Positions 50,351 to 60,597 are shown, numbered from the stretch's first letter. The stretch is DNA of 64,000 nucleotides from Hyphomicrobiales bacterium (GCA_016185245.1 JACPNZ010000018.1:62001-126000); one strand, 5' to 3'. Notes: generated by a model not told the origin, from the letters alone. Translations and numbers: made by a program.

Positions 50351-51151
50351 TTAGTACCAGTTGTCTCGCTCGGCGTCCTTGGCCATGCGGGCCGGCCCGC
50401 GGTTGAGGAACGCATCGGCATGGACGATGGTTCGGTCATGTTCGATCAGAACGACGGCGTACATCGGTGGCTCGTCGCTATAGACTGTCTCGACCGAGCC
50501 ACCGACCAGCGGCAGTTGGTGGTTTAGACTCGGGAGGGCTGAAAACGGAATTCCCCGCCACTGCCCACTGATCGGTCGATGGGCGTGCCCAAAGAAAATG
50601 TGGTGGATATCGTGGTCATTGAGGAGATCGGCAAAACCCTCAGGGTCATCAAGCTTGATCAAGTCCTGCAAGGGATGACCAATGTCGAAGGGTGGATGAT
50701 GCATGAAGAGGTAGACGGGAGCGTCGCCGGCCCTGTCCAGCTCCGCCTTCAGCCAGGCGCGGCGGGGAGCATCGTAAAGTCCCGCCGACGACGGCGGTCC
50801 TTTCAAGGTATCGAGAAAAAGAAAGTATGAGCCATTCCGCGCGATCGCTTGTTGAACGTGGCCGGCCGGGTCCGCTCCACCGAAGACCTGTAGATAGTTC
50901 GCCCGGCTGTCGTGATTGCCGAGCATGAGGTATGTTTCAATCGGCAACTCTTCCAATCGCCGTTTCAGGACCCGATAGGAGGCAATCTCGCCTTGCTCGG
51001 CCAAATCGCCGGTGATGGCGCAAAAGCTTGCATCGGAATGGTGGGCTGCAATATCGGTGAGGCAGGCATCGAGCCGGGCGAAGGGGTCGAGCCCCCAGAG
51101 TAATTCACCGGGCTTGCCGAGATGCAAATCGGTCAGGTGGATGAATTTCAT
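50351..51151 (-). CDS. GpdQ-like class III metallophosphoesterase
   Basis: A 266-residue binuclear metal phosphodiesterase of the cpdA/GpdQ class. The full metal set is visible: D-x-H in LTDLHLG near residue 8, GDLAEQG near 49, GNHDSR near 79, MHHPPFD near 150 and FGHAHRP near 190. Family members cleave cyclic nucleotides, glycerophosphodiesters and, notably, phosphonate monoesters. It is the last gene of the phnW-phnA-phnY-carrier operon and overlaps the carrier gene by 4 bases. I infer it releases free AEP or phosphonoacetate from an esterified phosphonate; a cAMP phosphodiesterase role is the alternative. Confidence 0.87.
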   Translation of the reverse strand: MKFIHLTDLHLGKPGELLWGLDPFARLDACLTDIAAHHSDASFCAITGDLAEQGEIASYRVLKRRLEELPIETYLMLGNHDSRANYLQVFGGADPAGHVQQAIARNGSYFLFLDTLKGPPSSAGLYDAPRRAWLKAELDRAGDAPVYLFMHHPPFDIGHPLQDLIKLDDPEGFADLLNDHDIHHIFFGHAHRPISGQWRGIPFSALPSLNHQLPLVGGSVETVYSDEPPMYAVVLIEHDRTIVHADAFLNRGPARMAKDAERDNWY

Positions 51152-52845
51152 TCGGGCTTCACATCGCCACTCCTGAGACGCGATCCTCGCAACAGGCCAG
51201 CGGCATCGACGATCGGGTATCCGGCGGACACGATATGCGAGTTGATGCGGTGGAGATCGCGGATCATGTCGACATAGAGCGCGCTGCGGCGCAATGCGCC
51301 GCCCTTGCCGCGCGCCCCCACCCGGAAATGCTCGTCGAGCACGCTGTTCTCGAGTGCACGAAAGGCATCTTTCTGGGCGATCAGCCGCTTGGCACCCTCA
51401 ATATCGCCGGACGACAAAACCCCTGTCGCGATCCGCAGATTTTCATGGATGATGAGGCATAGGTCGTCCAGGGACGCTTGTTCGGCAACGCTGAAAGCTA
51501 TGCTTTCCTTGGCCTTGGCCTTGATGCGGTCCGACAGGTTAAGATGGATCACGTCACCTGCATGCTCAAGGTTGCTGATATAGAGAGTGATCTCCAAGGC
51601 TCGGCGGGCATCTGGCGCTGAAAGCTCGACTTGCGCAAGGTCTGACAGATAGGACTGCACGGCCGTCTGAAACGCGTTGAGGCGCTCGTCCAGCGCCTTC
51701 AGTAGCTTCAACGTCTCGAGACTCCCCGTACGGAGGGCCATCAGTGCCGTATCGAACATGCGATCGAGCACTTCGCTCATGCGCACGGTCTCAAGCATGG
51801 CATTGGCAAGTGCCACCGACGGCGTGGACAGCGCCACCGCATCGAGGTAGCGGGGCGCCGCGAGCCGATCGTCATCCTGCTTCTCATCCGGAACGAGACG
51901 GTACATGATTCTTTCGACCCCGCCAGTCAGAGGCAGAAAAACGAGTCCTGCCACGATGTTGAACAGGGCATGGAAGGTGACGGCGGTCTCGACTGCCCGC
52001 ATCGGTATCAGTACCACATAGGGTGTTATCCGGCCGATGAAGGCCAGTCCGGCTATCGCCATGAAGGCGCGGCAGAAGAGATTGGAAAGTGGCAGTCTCC
52101 GCGCCGCAGCCGGCAGTGCCAGTGTGGATGTTACCGCCGGAAGGCCGCCACCAAAATTGATGCCGAGAACGAAACTCAGCGCACCCGCAACCTCAAGGCT
52201 GCCATTCGCCAGGAACGAGGCGATCAGCAGGATCGCGGCAAGCGTCGAATGAAAAGCCCAGGCCAGGAAAGCGCCGACAATGAATGCCAGCAGCGGCTCG
52301 CGGCCGACCGCTGCCAGGACGTCGTGAAACAGGCTTGCACCGCTCAGCGGCACGGTAGCGGTCTTGATGAGCTGCAGCGATAGCAGCATCAGGCCTAGGC
52401 CGATAAGGATGCGCCCAACATTGTGCGGCCGGAATTCCTCCGACATGCTGAAGGTAACGTAGCCTGCGAACAACAGGATAGGTGAGGCCCACAGCGCGAA
52501 GTTGCTACCGGATGCGAAGTTGCTACCGGATGCAAAGACCGAGGACACGATGGCCGAGCCCACATCGGCGCCAAGCAGGATGGCAAGGCCGAGTGCCGTG
52601 CCGATGGCACCCGAGGCGGCAATGCCGGCGACGATCAGTGTCATGGCCGTGCCGCTACCCAGGATGGCAGTGGCAATTCCGCCGGCGAGGAAGGCCGAAA
52701 GCCTGCTTCCCAGGCGATGCTCGATGAAGGCCTTCAACCGGTCGCCCCAGGCGCGCATGACACCGGTGCGGACCATGCGCACGCCCCAGAGCAGCAGCGC
52801 TACCCCGCCCAAGAGATTGACGATAACGAGGGTTCCCGGGTTCAC
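51148..52845 (-). CDS. Na/Pi cotransporter family protein with PhoU-like tail
   Basis: A 565-residue inner-membrane protein of the PNaS family. The N-terminal half has the inverted repeat of hydrophobic spans with family QSS-type motifs altered to GSGTAMTLIVAG near residue 63 and FHSTLAAILLIASFLANGSLE near 213. The C-terminal 220 residues form a PhoU-like helical domain (LISNLEHAGDVIHLNLSDRI-type text near 480). It may move the phosphate released by PhnA. An 18-base tandem duplication at 52496-52531 repeats FASGSN. It follows phnY by 7 bases in the same operon. Confidence 0.9.
   Translation of the reverse strand: MNPGTLVIVNLLGGVALLLWGVRMVRTGVMRAWGDRLKAFIEHRLGSRLSAFLAGGIATAILGSGTAMTLIVAGIAASGAIGTALGLAILLGADVGSAIVSSVFASGSNFASGSNFALWASPILLFAGYVTFSMSEEFRPHNVGRILIGLGLMLLSLQLIKTATVPLSGASLFHDVLAAVGREPLLAFIVGAFLAWAFHSTLAAILLIASFLANGSLEVAGALSFVLGINFGGGLPAVTSTLALPAAARRLPLSNLFCRAFMAIAGLAFIGRITPYVVLIPMRAVETAVTFHALFNIVAGLVFLPLTGGVERIMYRLVPDEKQDDDRLAAPRYLDAVALSTPSVALANAMLETVRMSEVLDRMFDTALMALRTGSLETLKLLKALDERLNAFQTAVQSYLSDLAQVELSAPDARRALEITLYISNLEHAGDVIHLNLSDRIKAKAKESIAFSVAEQASLDDLCLIIHENLRIATGVLSSGDIEGAKRLIAQKDAFRALENSVLDEHFRVGARGKGGALRRSALYVDMIRDLHRINSHIVSAGYPIVDAAGLLRGSRLRSGDVKPE
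52496..52531. repeat. In-frame 18-base tandem duplication in the Na/Pi carrier gene
   Basis: Two identical, adjacent 18-base units (GCGAAGTTGCTACCGGAT) lie at 52496-52513 and 52514-52531, followed by a partial third start (GCAAAG). On the coding strand they duplicate the residues ASGSNF, giving SVFASGSNFASGSNFALW between two membrane spans. Confidence 0.95.
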
Positions 52846-52852
52846 CCTTTCC

Positions 52853-54313
52853 TCAGGCCGGCCACGGCAGGGACCACGTCTTCACATTGGTGAAAAACTT
52901 CATGGCCTCCATGACGCCCTCCTTGATGCCGTTTCCGCTGTCCTTGATGCCGCCAAAGGGCGACATCTCGATGCGATATCCCGGCACTTCCCAGATATTC
53001 ACGGTTCCCACATTAAGGCCTTCGATGAAGCGGGTGATGCGATCCAGCCGGTTGGTGCAGACGCCGGACGAGAGACCGAAGGGGGTCGAATTGGAAATAT
53101 GGATCACCTCGGCGTCGTCGTTGGGAACCCGCACGATGGGAATAACGGGCCCAAAGGTTTCTTCGAAGACCAATTCCGATTGGTGCGGCACGAAGTCGAT
53201 GGTGATGGGCGGCAGCACGGCGCCCTGGCGGCCCGGATCATAAAGCACTTTGGCCCCCTGCTCGGCAGCTAGGTAGACGCGGCGTTCGAATACCTTGGCG
53301 GCCTCCTCGTGCACCACCGTTCCGAGGTCCGTGCTCGGGTCCATGGGATCACCGAACTTGATCTTCTTGGCTTTGGCCAACGCCAGCTCGACGAATTTGT
53401 CGGCGACGCGTTCCTGTACCAGAATGCGCTTCACCGCCGTGCAGCGCTGGCCGGAATTCTTGGTGGCACCGGCGACCGCGAGTTCGGCGGCCTTGTCGAG
53501 ATCGGCCTCGGAGAGATCGTCGAGGACGATTAGCGGGTCATTGCCACCAAGCTCAAGAGCAGCACGCTTGTAGGCGGCCTTGGCCGCTATGATCTTGCCG
53601 ACCCGAACGCCGCCGGTGAAGGTGATGACGCTGATGGCTTCATTGGTTACCATCTCGCCGCCGATGTCGTCGGGCCAACCGGTCACAACCTGAAACATCT
53701 CCGGCGGCAATCCTGCTTCATAAAGAATGTCCGCGAGAGCAATGGCGGTAAGCGGCGTCAGCTCCGTGGGCTTGCAAACCACGCAATTGTTGGTGGCGAT
53801 GGCCGGCGCTACCTTATGCGATACCATGTTGAGCGGATGGTTGAAGGGAGTGATGGCCGATACCACGCCCACCGGCTCGCGCTTGGTAAATATCTTGCGG
53901 GACTTCCCCTGTGGGGTGAGGTCGCAGGAGAATACTTGGCCATCGTCGAGAATGGTGAGTTGGCCCGCCAGCGAAAACACGTCGTAGGCGCGGCCGCATT
54001 CATAGACCGAATCTTTCTTGGACAGGCCAAGTTCGAGCGTGATGAGATCCGAAAGTTGGCCGGTTCGCGCGCGGATGAGTTCCGCCGTGCGAAACAGAAT
54101 CTGTTGGCGCTCATAACGCGTGAGCTTGGGCTTGTAGGCGGCGGCGATGGCAAAGGCCTTTGCCGCATGCTCGGCCCGGCCCGCCGGCACTGTGCCGATG
54201 ATCTCGTTGGTATAGGGATAGTGGACAGGTATTTCGCCGTCCGCCCCGACCCGCTTGCCACCGATGCGCATAGCCTCCCTGATGATCGGCCGCTTCACTG
54301 CTGGCGCGTTCAT
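52853..54313 (-). CDS. phnY: Phosphonoacetaldehyde dehydrogenase
   Basis: A 486-residue NAD-dependent aldehyde dehydrogenase that converts phosphonoacetaldehyde to phosphonoacetate. The start at 54313 is one base after the phnA stop. The catalytic Cys is in [15 protein letters not shown] near residue 290, the general base Glu in [15 protein letters not shown] near 254 and cofactor residues in [18 protein letters not shown] and FTGGVRVGK. The length and the GQRCTA variant match the S. meliloti PhnY. Its call depends heavily on phnA and phnW upstream; standing alone it would be a generic ALDH. Confidence 0.93.
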   Translation of the reverse strand: MNAPAVKRPIIREAMRIGGKRVGADGEIPVHYPYTNEIIGTVPAGRAEHAAKAFAIAAAYKPKLTRYERQQILFRTAELIRARTGQLSDLITLELGLSKKDSVYECGRAYDVFSLAGQLTILDDGQVFSCDLTPQGKSRKIFTKREPVGVVSAITPFNHPLNMVSHKVAPAIATNNCVVCKPTELTPLTAIALADILYEAGLPPEMFQVVTGWPDDIGGEMVTNEAISVITFTGGVRVGKIIAAKAAYKRAALELGGNDPLIVLDDLSEADLDKAAELAVAGATKNSGQRCTAVKRILVQERVADKFVELALAKAKKIKFGDPMDPSTDLGTVVHEEAAKVFERRVYLAAEQGAKVLYDPGRQGAVLPPITIDFVPHQSELVFEETFGPVIPIVRVPNDDAEVIHISNSTPFGLSSGVCTNRLDRITRFIEGLNVGTVNIWEVPGYRIEMSPFGGIKDSGNGIKEGVMEAMKFFTNVKTWSLPWPA

Positions 54314-54314
54314 C

Positions 54315-55553
54315 TCAGTTCTCCACGATATGGTTGCAACCGACGGCAAAGGCATCGAAATTCCGGAGTTTGCCGGGAAGCCCCTCGAGCTTGCGATTGA
54401 CGATGACCGGAACCTCCTGTTCGGTTAGCCCGCCGTGCGAGCGTAGTGGCTCTTTGAGTCCCGAGAGATCGTGTTTGTCGCGGCTGGTGCCGATGGCCTT
54501 AGATGCGGTTGGTCCGCCCGATACCACAATGATGTCGCCCATACGATCTTCCGGCAATTCGAAGCGGGCACAGCCGTCCCTGCGGTTCAACACCAGGTCA
54601 ATCCCGGGCTGCATGGCGATCTCCGCCATCACGCTGGCTACGGTGGGACCGTAAATATAAACTGTCGCAAAGGAGCCCAGCGCTCCGTGATGAACTACAT
54701 AGGGGTCGGTGATCGGCAGGATTACCTTGGTCTTTCCCGTTCCGAATTTGCGGTCGAGCAAGTCCTGCAAGTATATGACATCAGGCTCGCCATTGGCCAA
54801 ATGTTTGTCCTTCATGCCGTGGTCAGCGACGATGACTACGATGGCTCCACCACGATCCAGCTCGCCCAGATACCTGTCCATCATGGCGTAGAAGCTGCTG
54901 GCACCAGCCGAACCCGGAGCAAATTTGTGCTGCACATAGTCGGTCGTTGAGAGATACATGAGATCGGGGCGCATCGAGCCCAGAAGCTTAACACCAGCTG
55001 CGAAGACGAATTCGGAGAGTTCGGCTGAATAGACCTCCGGCACGGTTAGTCCGACCATGGCGCAGACATGCTCAATACCATTGTCCTTGAGCGTCGCTTT
55101 GTCGGCTTTTTCGGATGAGAAGCAGACTGCCGAACCGTCGAAAGCGAGTCCCTTGCCGAGAAGAAGCCGCAGCTTGTCCTTGGCCGTCACCACGGCGACT
55201 TTAGCGCCTGCCTTCTGGAAAGCCTCGAAGATGGTCGGTGACCGCAGCCATTTCGGGTCGTTCATCATTGTCTCGGTGCCGGTGGTGGGATCGATGAGGT
55301 AGTTACCGCAGATGCCGTGCACCGACGGTGGGCGGCCGGTCACGATCGACAGGTTGTTGGGATTGGTGAAACTCGGGATAACCGAACAACCCCGAAGGTT
55401 CTCGCCCCTTTCGATCATCGCCTTCAGGTTCGGCATGAGACCTTCGGCCATGGCGATTTCCATGTAGGCGGGCTCGCTGCCGTCGCAGCAGACCACCACG
55501 AGGGGCACCTTGGGCCACTTGTATTCGCGGCCATTGACACTGACGGTCTTCAT
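54315..55553 (-). CDS. phnA: Phosphonoacetate hydrolase
   Basis: A 412-residue zinc enzyme of the alkaline phosphatase superfamily that splits the C-P bond of phosphonoacetate into acetate and phosphate. The nucleophile Thr is in [16 protein letters not shown] near residue 64, with the first metal Asp in [12 protein letters not shown] near 24. Other ligands are in [16 protein letters not shown] near 205, [14 protein letters not shown] near 240 and [12 protein letters not shown] near 375. The whole set fits PhnA as in S. meliloti and Pseudomonas. It follows phnW by 3 bases and precedes phnY by 1. Confidence 0.94.
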   Translation of the reverse strand: MKTVSVNGREYKWPKVPLVVVCCDGSEPAYMEIAMAEGLMPNLKAMIERGENLRGCSVIPSFTNPNNLSIVTGRPPSVHGICGNYLIDPTTGTETMMNDPKWLRSPTIFEAFQKAGAKVAVVTAKDKLRLLLGKGLAFDGSAVCFSSEKADKATLKDNGIEHVCAMVGLTVPEVYSAELSEFVFAAGVKLLGSMRPDLMYLSTTDYVQHKFAPGSAGASSFYAMMDRYLGELDRGGAIVVIVADHGMKDKHLANGEPDVIYLQDLLDRKFGTGKTKVILPITDPYVVHHGALGSFATVYIYGPTVASVMAEIAMQPGIDLVLNRRDGCARFELPEDRMGDIIVVSGGPTASKAIGTSRDKHDLSGLKEPLRSHGGLTEQEVPVIVNRKLEGLPGKLRNFDAFAVGCNHIVEN

Positions 55554-55556
55554 GCC

Positions 55557-56732
55557 TCAGGCCTCGAGCGGGACTAGATCGGTGACCTTCATCTCGCGCA
55601 GCACGTCGCCAATAGCCTCGAGCACCGCGTTCATCACTTTATCGTCGATCTGGCCAATAGTGCCAATCCGGAAACTTGGTCGTTTGGTCAACTTGCCCGG
55701 ATAGATGGCAAAACCGCGGGCGCGCAGCGACTCGTAGAACTGCTCGAAATCGAAATTGGGATCGCGCGGCGTGAGGAAAGTCTGAATGATGGGGCCGGCC
55801 TCGTCGTCGCCAAGCAGCGTCGTGAATCCCATGTCCTGCATGCCCTTGATCAGGATCTGGGCATTGCGGGCGTAGCGGTTGCCGCGCGCCGCGACTCCGC
55901 CCTGCTGTTCGTGCTCTTTCAGCGCCTGATGGAAGGCGACCAGCGCATGGGTGGGAGGCGTAAAGCGAAACTGGCCATTTGCCTCCAAGCCCCTCCACTG
56001 ATCGAAGAGATCAAGCACCAGCGAATGGCACTTGCCCTTGGAGGCCTCAAGCATGTCGCGCCTTACCAAGACGTAGGAAAAGCCCGGCACACCTTCGATG
56101 CACTTGTTGGACGACGACACCATGACATCGATGCCGGAGGCTTCCATGTCGAGCGGCAGCGCGCCGAACGAAGACATGGCATCGACCATATAGACTCGCC
56201 CCCGTTCCTTCACCGCCTTGGCGACATCATCGATCCGATTGACGATCCCTGAGGTGGTCTCGCAATGAATCATCCACACGTGGCTGATACCGGGATCGGC
56301 GTCGAGCGCGCTGGCAACCTCTTCAGTGCTAGGGGCGGCGCTGTCGCCCTTGTCGATCTTGAGGCAGGGACGGCCGATGCGTTCGAGGATATTGGCGGCG
56401 CGATCACCATAGGCACCGTTGGCAACGACCAGGGTCTTCGTGCCGCTCGACGGGCAGAAAGAGCCAAGCGCTGCCTCGATGGCGAATGTTCCCGAACCCT
56501 GCATGATCACGCATTCATAGGCCGGGCCGCAGTTGGCGAGCTTCACCAGAGCCTTGCGGATGTCGGCGACGATCTGGCGAAACTCGATGTCGCGGGAGCC
56601 CCAGTCGGCCAGCATCGTGAGTTTTACCGACCGTGACGTGGTCAATGGGCCAGGCGTCAGCAAATAGGGCATATCTTCCTGGCCGGCCGGGCCTTTGAAG
56701 GTGGGAATGATGCGCGGTGCGGTGGTTGTCAT
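55557..56732 (-). CDS. phnW: 2-aminoethylphosphonate-pyruvate transaminase
   Basis: A 391-residue fold-type I PLP transaminase that converts 2-aminoethylphosphonate and pyruvate to phosphonoacetaldehyde and alanine. The N-terminal LLTPGPLTTSRSVKLTMLADWGSRD is the PhnW signature, near residue 24. The PLP Asp lies in VYMVDAMSSFGALPLD near 180 and the Schiff-base Lys in VSSSNKCIEGVPGFS near 205. The C-terminal ends FRIGTIGQIDDKVMNAVLEAIG. First gene of phnW-phnA-phnY-carrier-phosphoesterase, divergent from a LysR gene by 89 bases. Upstream extra N-terminal residues (about 17) are longer than usual. Confidence 0.95.
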   Translation of the reverse strand: MTTTAPRIIPTFKGPAGQEDMPYLLTPGPLTTSRSVKLTMLADWGSRDIEFRQIVADIRKALVKLANCGPAYECVIMQGSGTFAIEAALGSFCPSSGTKTLVVANGAYGDRAANILERIGRPCLKIDKGDSAAPSTEEVASALDADPGISHVWMIHCETTSGIVNRIDDVAKAVKERGRVYMVDAMSSFGALPLDMEASGIDVMVSSSNKCIEGVPGFSYVLVRRDMLEASKGKCHSLVLDLFDQWRGLEANGQFRFTPPTHALVAFHQALKEHEQQGGVAARGNRYARNAQILIKGMQDMGFTTLLGDDEAGPIIQTFLTPRDPNFDFEQFYESLRARGFAIYPGKLTKRPSFRIGTIGQIDDKVMNAVLEAIGDVLREMKVTDLVPLEA

Positions 56733-56796
56733 GTCGGGCTCCAGAAACCTGTACCTTCTTGAGCGGATGACTGGTATAAGTCAAATCGGATGTTCT

Positions 56797-56809
56797 TATA
56801 TGATACATA
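56797..56809. promoter_or_regulatory. LysR-type operator candidate (phnW-lysR divergent region)
   Basis: The 89-base gap between phnW and the LysR gene is AT-rich. It contains TATATGATACATA, which fits the T-N11-A palindrome core of LysR sites, 13 bases before the LysR start. Its location fits autorepression of the regulator and activation of phnW. It is a single motif by eye, so specificity is low. Confidence 0.4.
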
Positions 56810-56821
56810 GGTTTTTACGAT

Positions 56822-57679
56822 ATGCGTCATGCGCAGCTTTTGGCCTTCCATGCAGTTGCCACTCAGGGCGGCTTTTCACGCGCTGCGGAGAAGCTGTCGC
56901 TTACCCAGCCTGCCGTATCCGATCATGTGCGCAAGCTGGAGGAAACCTACGGCGTTCAGCTCTTCAACCGTGCCGCCCGCGGTGCCGAACTGACCGCGCT
57001 GGGACGTGGGCTATTTGCCATCACGGAGCGGCTTCTTGAGGCCGAGGGGCAGGCGCGGGAGCTATTGTCGCGCGCCAAGACGCTGGACGAAGGTCAGCTC
57101 ACCATAGGAGCGGACGCCGCGGTCCACGTCCTTCTGCACATTGTCCGCTTCCACCAAAACCACCCGCGCATCACCCTCCGGCTGGTTACCGGCAACTCGG
57201 CCGAGCTTCTTGCCCGGCTGGAATCTCTTTCCATCGACCTCGCGGTCACGGCAGAAAGGCCCAGTTCAGAAGCGGTTCTGGCGCGCCGACTGAAACAGGA
57301 TCGCCTCGTCGCGGTTATTCGCGAGGAGTCGACTTTCCAGAAGGAGAGATCGCTGTCTTTGACGCGCCTGGCGGAGTTACCTCTAATCCTGCGCGAAGAG
57401 GGCTCGGCGACCCGCAGGCTTCTTCTCGAAGAATTACGACGGCGAGGACTTCGGCCCAGTATTGCCATCGAGATCGAAAGTCGTGAAGCGGCCCGCGAGG
57501 CGGTGGCCCAAGGTTTGGGCGTGGCAGTCATGTCGGAGGGCGAACTCGTGCCGGACTCCCGTCTCAGGACCATCCGAATATCCGATTGGCAGGCTTCCAT
57601 GGAAGAGTGGCTCTTGTGCCTAAAATCGCGAGCCGACTTGCACATAATCCGCTCCTTCTTCGACGTCCTGCCGGGCTAG
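56822..57679 (+). CDS. LysR family regulator of the phosphonate operon
   Basis: A 285-residue LysR-type regulator. The N-terminal helix-turn-helix is LLAFHAVATQGGFSRAAEKLSLTQPAVSDHVRKLEET (positions 5-41, given in pieces: FSRAAEKLSLTQPAVSDHV). The effector domain follows, with GQLTIGADAAVHVLLHIV near residue 93 and LPLILREEGSATRRLL near 182. Divergent from phnW, it most likely activates phnW-phnA-phnY in response to AEP or phosphonoacetaldehyde, as LysR proteins do in related clusters. Its stop overlaps that of the convergent epmA by 4 bases (CTAG). Confidence 0.9.
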   Translation: MRHAQLLAFHAVATQGGFSRAAEKLSLTQPAVSDHVRKLEETYGVQLFNRAARGAELTALGRGLFAITERLLEAEGQARELLSRAKTLDEGQLTIGADAAVHVLLHIVRFHQNHPRITLRLVTGNSAELLARLESLSIDLAVTAERPSSEAVLARRLKQDRLVAVIREESTFQKERSLSLTRLAELPLILREEGSATRRLLLEELRRRGLRPSIAIEIESREAAREAVAQGLGVAVMSEGELVPDSRLRTIRISDWQASMEEWLLCLKSRADLHIIRSFFDVLPG

Positions 57680-58713
57680 GGAACGGGTGTCCAGATGACC
57701 TGATCGATCCGGGTGGCTCCGGTCGCCAGCATCACCAGACGGTCGAAGCCAAGCGCCACGCCGGAAGCTGGCGGCATGATAGTCAAAGCCTTGAGCAACT
57801 CCTCATCTATGGGATAGCGCTCGCCATAGACTCGTTCTTTTACTTCCATTTCCGTCACAAAGCGCCGCCGCTGTTCGACCGGATCGATCAACTCGCCAAA
57901 ACCGTTGGCCAGTTCCACTCCACAAGCGTAGAGCTCGAAGCGTTCTGAAACCCGCCGGTCGTGGGCGCAGCTGCGCGCCAATGCCGCCTCGACAGCTGGA
58001 TACTCGTAAAGAACCGTCAGTGCCTCTATGCCGAGATTGGGCTCAATTTCTTCGACCAAAATGCGGCTGAAAATGTCGGACCAGCTGTCGTCGTCCGCGA
58101 CCCTAATTCGGGATTGGGCTGCCAGACCGTCACGGTCGGCACCGCCCGCCTGATCTAGCGTTGCCAGGAGATCGACACCCGCATAACGGTGGAAGGCTTT
58201 GGCAACCGTCAAGCGCTCGGGCTCTGCAAAGGGGTTTATTTCCCGCCCGCGCCAGGAAAAGCTACGCGCGCCGGCAGTTTCGGCAGCAATCTTGATGAGT
58301 GCCAGCGCATCAGCGATAATGATTCCATAGGCTTCATTAGCACGATACCACTCCAGCATGGTGAACTCGGGCAAGTGCGTCAGAGTGCGTTCCCGGTTCC
58401 GATAGACTCGCGCCAGATCGAAGATTCTGGTCTCTCCGGCCGCCAGTAGCTTCTTGCAGGCAAATTCCGGCGAAGTGTGCAGATAGCGCCGTTCACGGCT
58501 TCCGTCCGGCTGGATCAAGTCGGTGGCAAAGCCATGGAGATGAGCCTCGTTGCCGGGAGAAATCTGCAGCGTCGAACAGGAAACCTCCGTGAATCCGCAG
58601 TCGGAAAACCACGAGCGAACAGCCGTCGCGATACGATTGCGGGCCAGCAGAAAGGGTCTCCGGTCGTGATGCCGGTTGGGTGAAAACCACGGCGAAGGGG
58701 GGGGTGGATGCAA
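57676..58713 (-). CDS. epmA: Elongation factor P--beta-lysine ligase EpmA (GenX/PoxA)
   Basis: A 345-residue paralogue of the class II lysyl-tRNA synthetase catalytic core without the anticodon-binding domain. Motif 2 is [17 protein letters not shown] near residue 77 with [26 protein letters not shown] following, and motif 3 is [16 protein letters not shown] near 320. EpmA attaches beta-lysine to a Lys of EF-P, which is encoded divergently 90 bases away. The partner EpmB (lysine 2,3-aminomutase) is not in the window. The N-terminus [17 protein letters not shown] fits rhizobial EpmA. Confidence 0.93.
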   Translation of the reverse strand: MHPPPPSPWFSPNRHHDRRPFLLARNRIATAVRSWFSDCGFTEVSCSTLQISPGNEAHLHGFATDLIQPDGSRERRYLHTSPEFACKKLLAAGETRIFDLARVYRNRERTLTHLPEFTMLEWYRANEAYGIIIADALALIKIAAETAGARSFSWRGREINPFAEPERLTVAKAFHRYAGVDLLATLDQAGGADRDGLAAQSRIRVADDDSWSDIFSRILVEEIEPNLGIEALTVLYEYPAVEAALARSCAHDRRVSERFELYACGVELANGFGELIDPVEQRRRFVTEMEVKERVYGERYPIDEELLKALTIMPPASGVALGFDRLVMLATGATRIDQVIWTPVP

Positions 58714-58803
58714 AGCTTCTCAAAGGGGTTGGATTTGTCGGGTGTCACTGCTAATACCCTGCCCGGCTTTCCCCCGCAAATCATAGAAAGAACGAGTGTA
58801 AAC

Positions 58804-59376
58804 GTGGTCAAGATCATCGCAAGCGGTGTCCGCAAGGGCAATGTCATCGAGCATGAGGACGGCAAGCTCTATGTCATCCTCAAGGCCGAAAGCATGCATC
58901 CGGGCAAGGGTACGCCGACGACAACCATCGACATGCGCCGCATCTCCGACGGCGTGAAGACGACAGTGCGATACAAGACCACCGACACCATGGAGCGGGC
59001 GTTTGTAGAGACGCTCACTCACAACTATCTCTATCAAGACGGCGAGCAGTACGTTTTCATGAACCCGGAAAACTTCGAGCAGATCCACTTGCCGGCCGAC
59101 ATGTTGGGCGACCAGGCTGCCTTCCTGCAAGAAGGCATGGAGTGCCAGATCGCGCTGTTCAACGGTACGCCGATTTCCATTGAATTACCGCAGCGCGTGG
59201 TCCTCGAGATCGTTGAGACGGAGCCCGCCATCAAAAACCAGACGGCGTCCTCCTCCTTCAAGCCGGCATTGCTGTCCAACGGCGTGCGCACCATGGTGCC
59301 GCCGCATGTCACCTCGGGCACGCGAATTGTCGTCGCCACCGAAGACGGTTCCTACGTGGAACGCGCCAAGGACTAA
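58804..59376 (+). CDS. efp: Elongation factor P
   Basis: A 190-residue translation factor that relieves ribosome stalling at proline runs. I chose the GTG at 58804 ([20 protein letters not shown]), where the family start lies; ATGs upstream at 58708 fall in the epmA 5' end and give an abnormal extension. The modified Lys is in [17 protein letters not shown] near residue 34, so the protein is a competent EpmA substrate. [12 protein letters not shown]-like text ([13 protein letters not shown]) near 60 and [17 protein letters not shown] near 120 are family marks. Convergent with the methyltransferase by a 4-base stop overlap. Confidence 0.95.
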   Translation: MVKIIASGVRKGNVIEHEDGKLYVILKAESMHPGKGTPTTTIDMRRISDGVKTTVRYKTTDTMERAFVETLTHNYLYQDGEQYVFMNPENFEQIHLPADMLGDQAAFLQEGMECQIALFNGTPISIELPQRVVLEIVETEPAIKNQTASSSFKPALLSNGVRTMVPPHVTSGTRIVVATEDGSYVERAKD

Positions 59377-60593
59377 TTTCTCCGGAAGACCGCCACCATT
59401 TCGACGTGCGGCGACCATTTAAACTGATCGACGGGGGTTACCTGCTCCAGCCGGTAGCCACCACCCATCAGTATGCCCGCATCGCGGACCAGCGTCGACG
59501 GTTCGCAAGAAACCGCCACGACAGTTCCGACCTTTGACTTGGCGAACTGGCGCGCCTGCGCCTCGGCGCCGGCGCGCGGCGGATCGAAAACCACCGCATC
59601 GAACTCTTTCAACTCCGCAGCTGTAAGCGGCTCCTTCGACAGGTCGCGCGTAGAGACCGCAAAGGGTTTGATGCCTGTGGTCCGACGTGCCGCCTCGCCG
59701 AGAGCGGCAATGGACGGCTTGTCGCTGTCGACGGCGGTAACGCGCGCAGACGCCGCCAGCCGGAGTGCAAACGGTCCACAGCCACAGAACAGATCGGCCA
59801 CTCGTTTCGCCCCGACGGCCGCCGACGTCACCAACCCGGCAAGAACCGTTTCGCCCGCTTCGGTCGCCTGCAGGAACGCGTTGGGTGGCAGGATGACAGT
59901 GGCTGCCCCCATGTTCACGGCCGGGGAACGGTGCACTACAATGATCTCGCCATTGACGGTAAGTCGCGCCAGATCGAGCTTTCTCGCAAGGATTGCAAGC
60001 TTCGGCACATGGAACTCGACAACCTTCCTCCCGGCCTTGGCCGCGGCATCAACGCCGCCATTGGTTGCCGTAAGCGCCACATCGCAGTCGCCCAGAAACT
60101 CGCCAATGGACCGAGCGACATCGATCGCACGATCCAACATCGGCACCAGAATTGGGCAGCGGTCGATATCCTGTAGGTCATGACTCCGCAGCGCCATGAA
60201 CCCGGCTTTCAACACGCCGTCGTGTCGCCGAACGTGTAGGCTTGCTCGCCGCCGGCCCTGGCCATGGGCGTCGACCAAGTCAGCAACCGCAGCATCAATA
60301 CCTCGCTTGGCGAAAGCCGCTTGGACGAGACCCCTTTTCCAACTTCGGTAGGCGGACTGATCGAAATGCTGCAGCAGACAGCCACCGCATCGCCCAAAAT
60401 ACGAGCAGAAAGGTGGTATTCTATCCAATGATTGCGACTCGATACTGACTAGACGAATTGCCTCGCCTTCAATCTCGACGAGGATTGTCTCTCCCGGCAG
60501 GGCATAGGGTATGAAAGCTGCATTGCCATTGAGAGTTGCCATTCCCTCGCCGCGATGACCGAGCCTCTCAATCTTCAATTGGAACGCCGCCAT
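59373..60593 (-). CDS. Fe-S-containing RNA uridine methyltransferase (TrmA/RlmC/RlmD family)
   Basis: A 406-residue class I SAM-dependent 5-methyluridine methyltransferase. A TRAM-like N-terminus ([20 protein letters not shown]) precedes a cluster-binding [10 protein letters not shown] motif near residue 72 with a fourth Cys expected in DIDRCPIL. The SAM motif is [16 protein letters not shown] near 280 and the catalytic Cys is in [16 protein letters not shown] near 370. The start at 60593 excludes an in-frame extension overlapping the next gene. It modifies tRNA or 23S rRNA; exact target unclear. It begins 4 bases after the thiamine kinase stop. Confidence 0.9.
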   Translation of the reverse strand: MAAFQLKIERLGHRGEGMATLNGNAAFIPYALPGETILVEIEGEAIRLVSIESQSLDRIPPFCSYFGRCGGCLLQHFDQSAYRSWKRGLVQAAFAKRGIDAAVADLVDAHGQGRRRASLHVRRHDGVLKAGFMALRSHDLQDIDRCPILVPMLDRAIDVARSIGEFLGDCDVALTATNGGVDAAAKAGRKVVEFHVPKLAILARKLDLARLTVNGEIIVVHRSPAVNMGAATVILPPNAFLQATEAGETVLAGLVTSAAVGAKRVADLFCGCGPFALRLAASARVTAVDSDKPSIAALGEAARRTTGIKPFAVSTRDLSKEPLTAAELKEFDAVVFDPPRAGAEAQARQFAKSKVGTVVAVSCEPSTLVRDAGILMGGGYRLEQVTPVDQFKWSPHVEMVAVFRRN

Positions 60594-60597
60594 AGGC

